Shown: in pieces, positions 1 to 7,057 of the stretch
Layout of the letters: each line of letters opens with the position of its first letter
Position numbering within the stretch: position 1 is the first letter of the stretch
DNA from: Muribaculaceae bacterium
GTDB taxonomy: Bacteria > Bacteroidota > Bacteroidia > Bacteroidales > Muribaculaceae
Length of the DNA: 8,312 nt
Assembly (NCBI GenBank): GCA_016287065.1
Contig: JAEEVB010000103.1
Location: forward strand, 1 to 8,312
Reading direction: 5' to 3'
The notes under the pieces: generated by a model
Databases searched by the model: none
Told to the model about the DNA's origin: nothing
What the model saw: only the letters and a program-made list of their open reading frames with translations
Program-made: the position numbers and the translations under genes

Positions 1-713
1 GGGCTTTCAATAGATATATTACAATTATAAATGCCTTGATAATTGTTGCTGTTATTGTTGATGTGAATGTCACAGCCGGCATTGAAATTGACCGTGTGAT
101 TCATCAGCGCATGGCCAGCATAATTGATGATATAGATATGGGGCTTGTGATCATAACTGTCATTTCCCATCATGAACCTGAAGTCGATAACGGCACCTTG
201 GTCGCCACCAATGGTGGATTTGGTGCTTGAAGTGTTGGTGATATACAGTTTTGAAGCACTGTTGTAGTACTGCGTGAAAAACTTCAAGCTAATGCCCGAG
301 GCGTTGATGGCGCTTTTGTCATTTTTCTTTGTTGTGAGATAATGGGTGCCATAGAGCACATTGATTTTTGTGTTCTTCTGCAACATCATGGCTTCGGCTT
401 CACAAGAGATATTACATTGGCCCGATAAAGTGATTGTCAGGTTGTCGCATTTCCGGTTGTGAACACCATAGCTGCCACTACCTGTGCGTTGAATGGTGAT
501 GTTGTAGAGCACCAGCTCGTTATCACTTTCGTTATATCTGACATAGCCTGAACTGCAACCTGTGGTGACCTGGATGTCGCCACCGGTAACATTGCTACAA
601 TTGCTGCTGGTGACTTCCACACCTGCAACATTGATTTCATACTTGGTGGCGGCACTGGCCATCATGCCACATGTGGCAACGGCCAAAATCAAGATGAGCA
701 ATCTCTTTTTCAT
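1..713 (-). CDS. Secreted protein, paralogue of the 628-aa neighbour (C-terminus beyond window)
   Basis: The frame is open from ATG at 711-713 to the window edge, giving 237 codons with no stop; I checked it codon by codon. The N-terminus (MKKRLLILILAVA...ASA-AT) is a signal peptide with likely cleavage after residue 21. Cys15 is not preceded by a standard lipobox (VATC), so a lipoprotein is less likely. Mature residues from about 24 (KYEINVAGVEV) to 100 match the start of the 628-aa protein at about 54 of 77 positions by eye, including GCSSGYV, NITI.RTGSG and HNRKCD. Weaker similarity continues to the end of the visible part (GCDIHINNN...YQGIYNC against GADVHVLGVNYAIYD). The pattern of short beta strands with Asn-rich turns resembles right-handed beta-helix or carbohydrate-binding secreted proteins, but this is inference and the function is unknown. 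Whether it also ends in leucine-rich repeats and a dockerin cannot be seen. The start is set by the signal peptide; no Shine-Dalgarno sequence is present, as is usual in Bacteroidota. Confidence 0.85.
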   Translation of the reverse strand, partial: MKKRLLILILAVATCGMMASAATKYEINVAGVEVTSSNCSNVTGGDIQVTTGCSSGYVRYNESDNELVLYNITIQRTGSGSYGVHNRKCDNLTITLSGQCNISCEAEAMMLQKNTKINVLYGTHYLTTKKNDKSAINASGISLKFFTQYYNSASKLYITNTSSTKSTIGGDQGAVIDFRFMMGNDSYDHKPHIYIINYAGHALMNHTVNFNAGCDIHINNNSNNYQGIYNCNISIES

Positions 714-733
714 AGTCGATATGTTTTTGTTGT

Positions 734-782
734 CAGTTATCAGATATCAGATATCAGTTATGAGATATCAGTTATCAAATAT
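734..782. repeat. Seven-copy heptamer tandem array (consensus CAGWTAT)
   Basis: Seven consecutive 7-bp units fill exactly 49 bp. Units 1, 4 and 6 are CAGTTAT, units 2 and 3 are CAGATAT, unit 5 is GAGATAT and unit 7 is CAAATAT. The array begins 21 bp upstream of the start codon of the left-hand paralogue, so it lies in its leader or promoter. On the minus strand the last unit supplies ATATTTG, which resembles a Bacteroidota -7 box. Short-unit arrays can change copy number by slippage; that would be inference here. Confidence 0.85.
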
Positions 783-804
783 TTTCATTAGGGTTCCAGA
801 TGCC

Positions 805-844
805 CTAGCCCTGCTAGACTATCTTGAAAGGCTAGAAGGGCTAG
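805..844 (-). terminator. CTAG-rich imperfect hairpin after the 628-aa gene, possible weak terminator
   Basis: Arms of 16 nt at 805-820 and 829-844 pair with two mismatches (813/836 and 818/831) around an 8-nt loop. The outer eight pairs are CTAGCCCT with AGGGCTAG. It lies 20 nt past the stop codon of the 628-aa gene, where a terminator is expected. No U-tract follows on either strand, so it is not a canonical intrinsic terminator. It may instead be an mRNA 3'-end stabiliser or a dispersed intergenic repeat. Four CTAG tetramers occur within these 40 bp. Confidence 0.4.
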
Positions 845-863
845 AGGGTGTCTGAGCCAACCA

Positions 864-2750
864 TTATCCTTGTCCCAGTATGATGTTCACCAGGGCGGTG
901 ACATCGGTCACGTTCAACTTGCCGTCGCCGTTTATATCGCCGTTCTCCAAATTCTTGGGAATAACGCCCAGAATCATGTTCACCAGCGTGGTGACGTCGG
1001 TCACGTTTATCTTGCCGTCGCCGTTCACATCGCCCGCTACAGGTATCTCCACCCACGAGCCGTTCACATACTTCTTGGGCAACCAGCGTTTGTTACGGGC
1101 AATCTTCATATCGCTGCTGGTGATTTCATTTTGTTCATCACTGCTATCGCCTATAACCAAGAGTTGTCCTGTCCAGTTAGAGGGGAGTGTAGGCAAGGCA
1201 TTCACCAGGCGGGTCATATCAGAGCCATAAATTCTATTATCGGAACATTTTAATAATTTCAGATTGGTGCATTCGCCAAGGGTGTTGATGCTCCATAGAT
1301 AATTCGAAGAACAGTCAAGGTAAGAGAGCGCGCTGCACCCGTTCAAATACAATTCATTCACCACATTGTTTTCACATCGCAGTATATCTAGAACTGTGCA
1401 GTTTTTCACGCTGAGCTTATACAATTGATCGTTGTTATTAGCTGTTAATTTGGTCAGTTTCTTGTTGTCATCACAATATAGCACACTCAGAGCAGCCATA
1501 TTGCTCACATCAAGCGTTGTGAATTTATTGTTGCTACAGTCAATCGACCACAACTTCGAGCATTTGCTCACATCCATACTAGTGAGATCGTTATTCTTAC
1601 AATTAAGCGTCTCTAATGCGGTTTGTGATGTCAGGTTCAATGTAGTTAAATCGTTGTCGTTGCAAACAAGTTTTGTTAACGATGCGGGCAACTTGAGTAC
1701 ATCAATCCTGTTCTTGTTGCAATAGAGAGATGTCAGTTTCGTCAGTTTCGTCAGGTCCAGGATGCCGCTTATCGAGTTATTCGAGCAGTTAATCGATGTC
1801 AGATTGGTGAAGAACTCAATGCCCTTGAGGTCACTAAAGTTCTTGCCGTAAATATAGTCGAAAGTAGTTCGGGATTCAATATCGGAGGACACAAGGTAGC
1901 CCTTGGTGTAACCTGCGCCCGTAGAACTCATCAGATAACTGCGGAAGTTGGCATCGGGGAAGTTCTCCTCATTGATGATGGCCACATAGTTGCTGCTGAA
2001 GTAAACATGCTCGGCATGGCTATAATCGCCGCCATAAGGTCTCAAGACCTCAACATCATTGTATTTGTGTATATAACTATCATAAATAGCATAATTCACG
2101 CCAAGCACATGAACATCAGCACCATGATAGAAACTGGCATACACATTTCTCCAAGCTGGTGCCCGTGATGTTGAAACACTCGAAGGCGGATCGTTGTAAA
2201 AATACACCAGTGCGTCTCCTTTGAATTTCAGGCTACCGTTGCTCGAGCGCGTAACGCAGCCGTAATCGACATTACCGGCATAAAATTTCAGTTTGGCCGA
2301 AGGCCAACCTGTAATATCAATGGTATTCCCCTCGATATCGAGCGCATAAGTGTTGTTGGTGTAATTACCTGACACTTCTATATAACTATTATAATCTGGA
2401 CACAATGTTGTGTTTCTCTGCAATTTCAGTGCGGCGGCTTTGTCGGACGTGAAATAGCATTCACCCCTAAACCTAATGGTGAGGCCGTCGCACTTGCGGT
2501 TGTGGATGGCATAGTCGCCACTGCCTGTGCGATGAATGGTGATATTATTGAGCCAGAGCGTGTTTGTGCTCTCCTCATAAGATACATAACCGCTGCTGCA
2601 GCCCGAGGTCACTGTAATGTCTTTACCGGTCACATTGTTGGCGTTGCTGGAGCTGACCTCCACGCCGCCCACATTAATCTCGTAGTTCTTGGCTTCAAGC
2701 GTCGGGACGAACGCTACTAGAGCAATAAGAGTAAGTAGAAATTTTTTCAT
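864..2750 (-). CDS. Secreted LRR protein with N-terminal beta-rich domain and C-terminal dockerin-like module
   Basis: This is a complete 628-residue protein, starting at ATG 2748-2750 and ending in TAA at 864-866. Residues 1-20 (MKKFLLTLIALVAFVPTLEA) are a signal peptide without a lipobox cysteine, so the protein is exported. Residues 21 to about 240 are a beta-rich, Asn-rich domain shared with the left-hand paralogue. About 255-315 (INEENFPDANFRSYL...DLKGIEFF) is the cap often seen before internalin-like LRRs. Residues 317-508 are about ten LRRs of 19-22 residues of the form LxxLxCxxN, with ladder cysteines at 322, 344, 363, 384, 405, 426, 459, 480 and 502. About 511-570 is a linker domain. 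Residues 573-626 hold two dockerin-type calcium loops, with ligands D574/N576/D578/N582/D585 and D605/N607/D609/N613/D616. Binding to a protein or glycan partner at the cell surface is inferred from the fold; the true ligand is unknown. It has its own promoter upstream. Its dockerin DNA is about 88% identical to that of the 1273-aa gene. Confidence 0.93.
   Translation of the reverse strand: MKKFLLTLIALVAFVPTLEAKNYEINVGGVEVSSSNANNVTGKDITVTSGCSSGYVSYEESTNTLWLNNITIHRTGSGDYAIHNRKCDGLTIRFRGECYFTSDKAAALKLQRNTTLCPDYNSYIEVSGNYTNNTYALDIEGNTIDITGWPSAKLKFYAGNVDYGCVTRSSNGSLKFKGDALVYFYNDPPSSVSTSRAPAWRNVYASFYHGADVHVLGVNYAIYDSYIHKYNDVEVLRPYGGDYSHAEHVYFSSNYVAIINEENFPDANFRSYLMSSTGAGYTKGYLVSSDIESRTTFDYIYGKNFSDLKGIEFFTNLTSINCSNNSISGILDLTKLTKLTSLYCNKNRIDVLKLPASLTKLVCNDNDLTTLNLTSQTALETLNCKNNDLTSMDVSKCSKLWSIDCSNNKFTTLDVSNMAALSVLYCDDNKKLTKLTANNNDQLYKLSVKNCTVLDILRCENNVVNELYLNGCSALSYLDCSSNYLWSINTLGECTNLKLLKCSDNRIYGSDMTRLVNALPTLPSNWTGQLLVIGDSSDEQNEITSSDMKIARNKRWLPKKYVNGSWVEIPVAGDVNGDGKINVTDVTTLVNMILGVIPKNLENGDINGDGKLNVTDVTALVNIILGQG
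880..1034 (-). repeat. Dockerin-like module DNA repeat, copy 1 (pairs with 2994-3148)
   Basis: This 155-bp stretch encodes the double calcium-loop cassette GDVNGDGKINVTDV...DINGDGKLNVTDV. It aligns without gaps to 2994-3148, with about 19 base differences by eye and 4 differences in 54 residues. The two halves of the module also repeat each other (NGDGKxNVTDVT.LVN.ILG), as is typical of type I dockerins. The module is the only region of clear DNA similarity between these two genes that I found. Confidence 0.85.
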
Positions 2751-2812
2751 AGTTTATATGGTTTTAATGTTTATTCTTTAATAGAAAATTTACGATAATT
2801 ATTAAATATTCG

Positions 2813-2842
2813 CAAATATAATCAAAATATTTTATAATACAA
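2813..2842 (-). promoter_or_regulatory. Bacteroidota-type promoter of the 628-aa LRR gene
   Basis: On the minus strand, TTG (2840-2842) is followed by exactly 19 bp and then TATATTTG (2813-2820). This fits the Bacteroidota housekeeping consensus TTG-N19-21-TAnnTTTG. The predicted transcript would start near 2806 and have an AT-rich leader of about 55 nt without a Shine-Dalgarno sequence. It lies downstream of the terminator of the 1273-aa gene, so the 628-aa gene appears to be transcribed independently. Confidence 0.65.
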
Positions 2843-2904
2843 GTGTTTTAGATTTAAGAATTATAATTCAGCCGTTATAGCCGCTACTTGACTGCTACTA
2901 GGCA

Positions 2905-2942
2905 TATAAAAAATCTCGCCACCCGTTAGGGCAGCGAGATTT
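2905..2942 (-). terminator. Intrinsic terminator of the 1273-aa gene
   Basis: A nine-base-pair stem, AAATCTCGC (2911-2919) with GCGAGATTT (2934-2942), is followed by a 2x2 internal loop and three more pairs (CCC/GGG) closed by a GTTA loop. On the minus strand the stem runs into a stretch of six T residues. The hairpin starts 35 nt after the stop codon at 2978. This is a textbook Rho-independent terminator for the gene to its right. Confidence 0.87.
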
Positions 2943-2977
2943 ATAGTTTTAACCTTTGACAGGCCACTACATCATGA

Positions 2978-5900
2978 TTAGCTGATGCCAAGAATGATGT
3001 TGATGAGCGCTGTCACGTCGGTCACGTTCAACTTGCCGTCGCCGTTTATGTCACCGCTCTCCATATTCTTGGGAATGACGCCCAAAATCATGTTTACCAG
3101 AGTGGTGACGTCGGTCACATTCACTTTGCCGTCGCCGTTCACATCGCCCTTGAGGCCTGTGTCACCCGACAGGTTCGTGGTGATGGTGGTGGCACCGCCT
3201 GTAATGCTGGTGTTGAGCTTGAGATAAGCGTAGCCGCGGCCAAAGGTCGTGTTTGTAGTAACCTTGTCGAATTGCGGCTTGATGGCGTTGAGCTTGAAGT
3301 AGCTCAGCGAGCTACTGGAGTTCACCGTTTGAGCCGATGCGGTGACACCTTCGAGCCAAGCCGAGGTGGTGCCGCCCGAGCCGTAGTTAAGGCGGTAATA
3401 TGTGCCGTTGGCGTTGCCGTGGACCACGCCGCCGTTGATGGCAGCGAGAGTGGTGACATTGCTCAGCGTTGCTTTCTTCTCGCTTTGGCTGTAGTTGGAA
3501 ACTGTATAAGCCTCAACATTTGTACCCTGGAAGTTGATGGGCTTGACGCATGCAAACGACTGCCACTCGCTGTCGAGCAGCAGGTGCGGATAAACCTTGT
3601 TCTGGTCCCAAGAAGTTGAGCCCACATAGTCGCCCAGGCAACGGTAGTCGACCCAGCACTTGAAGTCGCTGGCATTGTTCCCAAAGAAGTAGCTGCCTAC
3701 GCTCAGCGTGTTGCGACCTGAGATGTGCGGCAAGAAGAGTTCGTGAAGGTTCTTGCAGTTGTTGAAGGCATAAGAACCAATGCTCACGACGCTGGTCCTG
3801 ATGAAGCCGTTGCTCACAGGAGTCTCGCCATTGAGTGCCTCTTCATTATTAATCTTTGAAAGGTTGCTGCCTGCAAAAGCATAAGATCCTATGACTCTTA
3901 CCTTATCACCCAGATAAATAGTGTTGAGGTTGGTGGCATTGTAGAAGCACTTTTCACCAATCTCGGTGATATAGTAGTTGCGCTGGTATTTATCATAGGC
4001 CATATTGAGTACCAGACTGGTGTGGCTGTTATAGGTCTCAGGGTTATAAACAATTCGGCAGGTGCCTATGCCCGAAGGTACAAAAGAGGTCACTGTGAAC
4101 TTGTCGCCTGTGACACCTGTAAAGTCGTAGGAACCTTCAACGATGTTGAAGCCAAATTTCCAGTGATTGTCAGCCTTCCAGGTGTTCACCTTACTGACTG
4201 GCACATAAATGGTGGCATTGGCAATACCAGTTGCTCTTTGGTAATCGTAATTGATGTCCTCGTTGTCGTTGGTAAACGCAAGCGGGCTTGAGGTGTTGAT
4301 CACCACAGCATTAAGCTTGGGATTGTCGTATGACGACACATTGAAGAAGCGGCTGTGAACCGCTGTTACCGAAGCCGGTAACACAATTCGTGTGATGTTG
4401 GTAGCGGTCAAGCAGTCTTCCTCAAGGGTGGTGATGCCGTAAGGCAACTCCACAACACCACTGATTCCACTTCTTTGTAAAGCCGATTTCCTGAGGTACT
4501 TAAGATTGGCAGGGAAATTAAATGTGGAGAGAACATTGTTGTAGAACGCATAATAGCCAATGGATGTGACACTATTGGGCAATTTCACTGTTTCGTGTGC
4601 CGCACCCGGTCCAGAGGTGTTTACGTCGGCCGATCTCTGGGCAAACGCATAGTCGTAGATGTACTGGAGGCTTGTGCAAGCGCTCAGGTCAACGGTGGTC
4701 ATGTTTGTAGTGCGGGCAAAAGCATCGTGGCCAATGTAGGTGAGTGGGGCATAGCCTTTAAAGGCGGTGAGATTGGAGCCGTCGAAAGCATGGGGTTTGA
4801 TCGACTTGAGTTTGGTTGTGGCTAAGGGGTCGTAGCCCACATTCACTTTCAGTTGCGTGGTGTTCATGAAAGCCGAGTCGCCAATCTCCTCAACGCTGGT
4901 GAAAGTGAAGTTCGACAGTTCGCAGTTGTAGAATGCCCTGGGCTTGATGCGCTTAATGGTGTAACCATTGGTGATGCTCACGCCCACACGGGTGTGGTAG
5001 CTGGCCCAGTTGCCAATCTCGGTCACATCAAATGTCTTGTTGCCCACGGTAATTGTGGGGTAAATGCCGTTGCTGCCGTCTTTGATAAAGACCACGGCCG
5101 CCTCGCTGCTGTTAATGACACGATAGCCTGTGCCCTGGTTCAAGAAATCGTAGGCCAAGCACCAAGAGCCATTGTCGTAGTTGATGTTTAGCTTGCCCCA
5201 GTAGGCGTTGCTCTTGTAGGCACTCCAGCGTCCATATGGCACTGTGAGTTTTATGTTGCTAAGTTGCGTGTCGGTAAATCCTCCAAAGGTGTAGCTCGGA
5301 GGATTGTCGCCGGCGCAGTAGATTTGGGTAACAGGCGAACTGCGGAAAGCATATTGACCAATCGATGTTAATGACGATGGCAGGCGCACTGACGACAGCT
5401 TGCTCATGAGGCTGAAAGCTTGATCATCAATGGTGGTGACACCATACGAGAGATTGATGCTGGTGAGTGTTGTGTTGCCATAGCCGGCATACATCAGCAC
5501 GCGGGTGAGGGTGCTGGGAATGAATTCTTCTTGAGAGGAATTGTTCACAACAGCTCCGGGAATTTGATAGAGCCAGGTCTTGTGCTTGTTGTAGAGGCAG
5601 CCATTGTGAGAGCAATAGGAGGTGTTGGCCTCATCAACGGTGATGGTCTTGAGCGACTGGCAGTTGTAAAATGGGGCATAGCCTATGTTGGTGGTCATGG
5701 TGCGGGGAAGCGTTACTGCGGTAAGGGCTGTCTGCCCAAAGGCATAACTACCCAGATACCTCAGTCCTTGGCCTAAGCTGGAGTTGAAGAAATCGACCGA
5801 TGCCAGTTTGCTGCAATTGTAGAAGGCATAAGCCTTGATGCTGTCGACACGCACTTGAGCGCTTGTGAGATTGGCGCAGTTATAGAAAGCGCGTTCGCCT

Positions 5901-6799
5901 ATCTTCTCACCAAAGGTGCTGCCATCAACAATGGTGCCAATGTGGTTCATGTTCATGAAAGCACTGTCGGCCACGCCATAGAAATGATAGCTGCCGGGAT
6001 CGTTGTTATCGATGGTGCTCACATTCTGTTCTAATCTGATGTTTGCAGTTCCCGTGCTCACACTTGCTCCCACGAGCAGACAGCTTGAGCGATTAGGACC
6101 GCTGTTACTATAAGGAATACCATTCCTGATAACATAGTAATGAGTTGTTCCGTTAGGTGTGCGCGAGAAGTCGCAGGCATAATAGCCAATGTTACGGCCA
6201 ATCTGCGAGAAGGCATTGCTCCAGTTAGAATTGGCTTTCATGGCATTCATGCCACGGTAAGTGGCACAAGACAGATACTTCGACGAGGGAGTGTTGTAGA
6301 ATGCAAGGTCCCCCAATGTGGGTGGCTTATCGCCGGCAAACATCACGGCCCCTAAGCTTGTGCATCCATAGAAAGCCTGCTTGTACACAGTCTTCATGGA
6401 GCTGGGCAAATACACTCTTGTTATTGATGAGCACCCTTCAAATGCTGAAAGAGCTATTTGTTCAATGCCATAGCCCAAGCGCACGACTTTAATGTTGGAG
6501 TTCGAACTGAAAGACCATGACCCCACACTTTGCACTCGCAGACGCGTGCCGTTATAGGTCACATATCCGGGAATGCTCACATCGGTGAGCGATGCACCTG
6601 CAGCCGACAGACCGGTCACAAAAGCGTGGCTCTCTTCACTCGACGACTGGGCGGTGTAAATGGTGTACTTGAAGTTGCCTATTTCTACCCCGGTTGTAGA
6701 TGTGTAGGCATGAGCAGTGACGGCACACAATGCCATCAGCATGAGCATCTTGCACTTGCGTGACCAGGTGCCCGTTCTTAAGTAAAATTTTCTAATCAT
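2978..6799 (-). CDS. Large secreted BspA-like leucine-rich repeat protein with C-terminal dockerin-like module
   Basis: This is a complete 1273-residue protein, starting at ATG 6797-6799 and ending in TAA at 2978-2980. Residues 1-31 form a signal peptide with a long basic n-region, then MLMLMALCAVTAHA, with likely cleavage after A31. A start at M18 or M20 would lose the basic part, so the first Met is preferred. The body has about 22 BspA/LRR_5-type repeats marked by AFYNC-like motifs (for example AFEGC 119, AFYGC 142, AFYNC 304, 325 and 622, AFNNC 1011). They fall into four blocks. The first three end in Trp-containing caps (181-203, 521-540, 867-888), each followed by a beta segment with (Y/C)DF at 210, 551 and 892. 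Residues about 1078-1210 form a beta domain common at the end of Bacteroidales surface proteins. Residues 1218-1271 are a dockerin-like module with ligands D1219/N1221/D1223/N1227/D1230 and D1250/N1252/D1254/N1258/D1261. BspA proteins bind host matrix proteins in oral species; that role here is only inference. It has its own promoter and terminator. Confidence 0.95.
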   Translation of the reverse strand: MIRKFYLRTGTWSRKCKMLMLMALCAVTAHAYTSTTGVEIGNFKYTIYTAQSSSEESHAFVTGLSAAGASLTDVSIPGYVTYNGTRLRVQSVGSWSFSSNSNIKVVRLGYGIEQIALSAFEGCSSITRVYLPSSMKTVYKQAFYGCTSLGAVMFAGDKPPTLGDLAFYNTPSSKYLSCATYRGMNAMKANSNWSNAFSQIGRNIGYYACDFSRTPNGTTHYYVIRNGIPYSNSGPNRSSCLLVGASVSTGTANIRLEQNVSTIDNNDPGSYHFYGVADSAFMNMNHIGTIVDGSTFGEKIGERAFYNCANLTSAQVRVDSIKAYAFYNCSKLASVDFFNSSLGQGLRYLGSYAFGQTALTAVTLPRTMTTNIGYAPFYNCQSLKTITVDEANTSYCSHNGCLYNKHKTWLYQIPGAVVNNSSQEEFIPSTLTRVLMYAGYGNTTLTSINLSYGVTTIDDQAFSLMSKLSSVRLPSSLTSIGQYAFRSSPVTQIYCAGDNPPSYTFGGFTDTQLSNIKLTVPYGRWSAYKSNAYWGKLNINYDNGSWCLAYDFLNQGTGYRVINSSEAAVVFIKDGSNGIYPTITVGNKTFDVTEIGNWASYHTRVGVSITNGYTIKRIKPRAFYNCELSNFTFTSVEEIGDSAFMNTTQLKVNVGYDPLATTKLKSIKPHAFDGSNLTAFKGYAPLTYIGHDAFARTTNMTTVDLSACTSLQYIYDYAFAQRSADVNTSGPGAAHETVKLPNSVTSIGYYAFYNNVLSTFNFPANLKYLRKSALQRSGISGVVELPYGITTLEEDCLTATNITRIVLPASVTAVHSRFFNVSSYDNPKLNAVVINTSSPLAFTNDNEDINYDYQRATGIANATIYVPVSKVNTWKADNHWKFGFNIVEGSYDFTGVTGDKFTVTSFVPSGIGTCRIVYNPETYNSHTSLVLNMAYDKYQRNYYITEIGEKCFYNATNLNTIYLGDKVRVIGSYAFAGSNLSKINNEEALNGETPVSNGFIRTSVVSIGSYAFNNCKNLHELFLPHISGRNTLSVGSYFFGNNASDFKCWVDYRCLGDYVGSTSWDQNKVYPHLLLDSEWQSFACVKPINFQGTNVEAYTVSNYSQSEKKATLSNVTTLAAINGGVVHGNANGTYYRLNYGSGGTTSAWLEGVTASAQTVNSSSSLSYFKLNAIKPQFDKVTTNTTFGRGYAYLKLNTSITGGATTITTNLSGDTGLKGDVNGDGKVNVTDVTTLVNMILGVIPKNMESGDINGDGKLNVTDVTALINIILGIS
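2994..3148 (-). repeat. Dockerin-like module DNA repeat, copy 2 (pairs with 880-1034)
   Basis: This is the gap-free partner of 880-1034 and encodes residues 1218 to about 1269 of the 1273-aa protein. The substitutions are mostly silent or conservative (I/V, L/M, N/S and V/I between the two proteins). The similarity stops sharply where the calcium loops begin, so only the module is shared and not the domains before it. Confidence 0.85.
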
Positions 6800-6951
6800 A
6801 AGTCATCATATTTATTATGTTGATATTAAATTTATCACTAATTTCATCAACAACGGTTCTTCTCGTTATTGTTTAGGGTAGTGTGGGCATTTTAAGGGTT
6901 TTATTAAGTAATTGTTCATTAAAAAACACTTGATTATTTCATTTTAAACTA

Positions 6952-6981
6952 CAAATATACAAAAAATCTTAAAAAAGAAAA
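6952..6981 (-). promoter_or_regulatory. Putative Bacteroidota promoter of the 1273-aa gene
   Basis: On the minus strand, TATATTTG (6952-6959) matches the TAnnTTTG -7 box exactly and is the same octamer found upstream of the 628-aa gene. At a 19-bp spacing the -33 position (6979-6981) reads TTT rather than TTG, within a very T-rich tract. Transcription from here would give a leader of about 145 nt before the ATG at 6799. I saw no strong hairpin or known riboswitch in that leader. Confidence 0.45.
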
Positions 6982-6993
6982 TAAGTAATGTGC

Positions 6994-7030
6994 AAAAAAA
7001 TGATTTTGCCTCGTTTTTGGGGGCAAAATC
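6994..7030 (-). terminator. Intrinsic terminator of the pseudouridine synthase gene
   Basis: GATTTTGCC (7002-7010) pairs perfectly with GGCAAAATC (7022-7030), extended by a T-G wobble and a C-G pair, around a 7-nt loop (7013-7019). On the minus strand it is followed by seven T residues (6994-7000). It begins 28 nt after the stop codon at 7058. It separates the housekeeping transcript from the 1273-aa gene, whose promoter lies directly after it. Confidence 0.87.
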
Positions 7031-7057
7031 TATTAAAATGTTAGAGATGGAGTGAAG

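Noticed and set aside
36..230. Plus-strand 64-codon frame at the left edge
   Set aside because: It is antisense to a continuous coding frame that aligns with its paralogue.
711..713. Left paralogue as a lipoprotein because of Cys15
   Set aside because: The residues before the cysteine (VAT) do not fit a lipobox, which needs a small residue such as Gly, Ala or Ser at -1. A better signal peptidase I site (ASA) follows at 19-21.
734..782. CRISPR array
   Set aside because: The units are 7 bp and contiguous, without spacers, so it is a simple tandem repeat.
776..783. Promoter for the left paralogue
   Set aside because: The box reads AATATTTG, one mismatch from TAnnTTTG, and there is no TTG at the expected -33 distance. 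It is too weak to list as a promoter.
562..855. Plus-strand 97-codon frame running through the intergenic region
   Set aside because: Its first half is antisense to the signal peptide and N-terminus of the left paralogue, and its second half merely translates the heptamer array. No ribosome-binding or protein-family support was seen.
870..1253. Overlapping plus-strand frames of 127 and 116 codons
   Set aside because: They are antisense shadows of the dockerin-like module, kept open by its repeated codons. A similar shadow occurs over the second dockerin copy at 2985-3227, which shows the cause.
6849..6873. Hairpin in the leader of the 1273-aa gene
   Set aside because: Only four pairs, then a 3-nt bulge and three more pairs; this is within what chance gives in AT-rich DNA.
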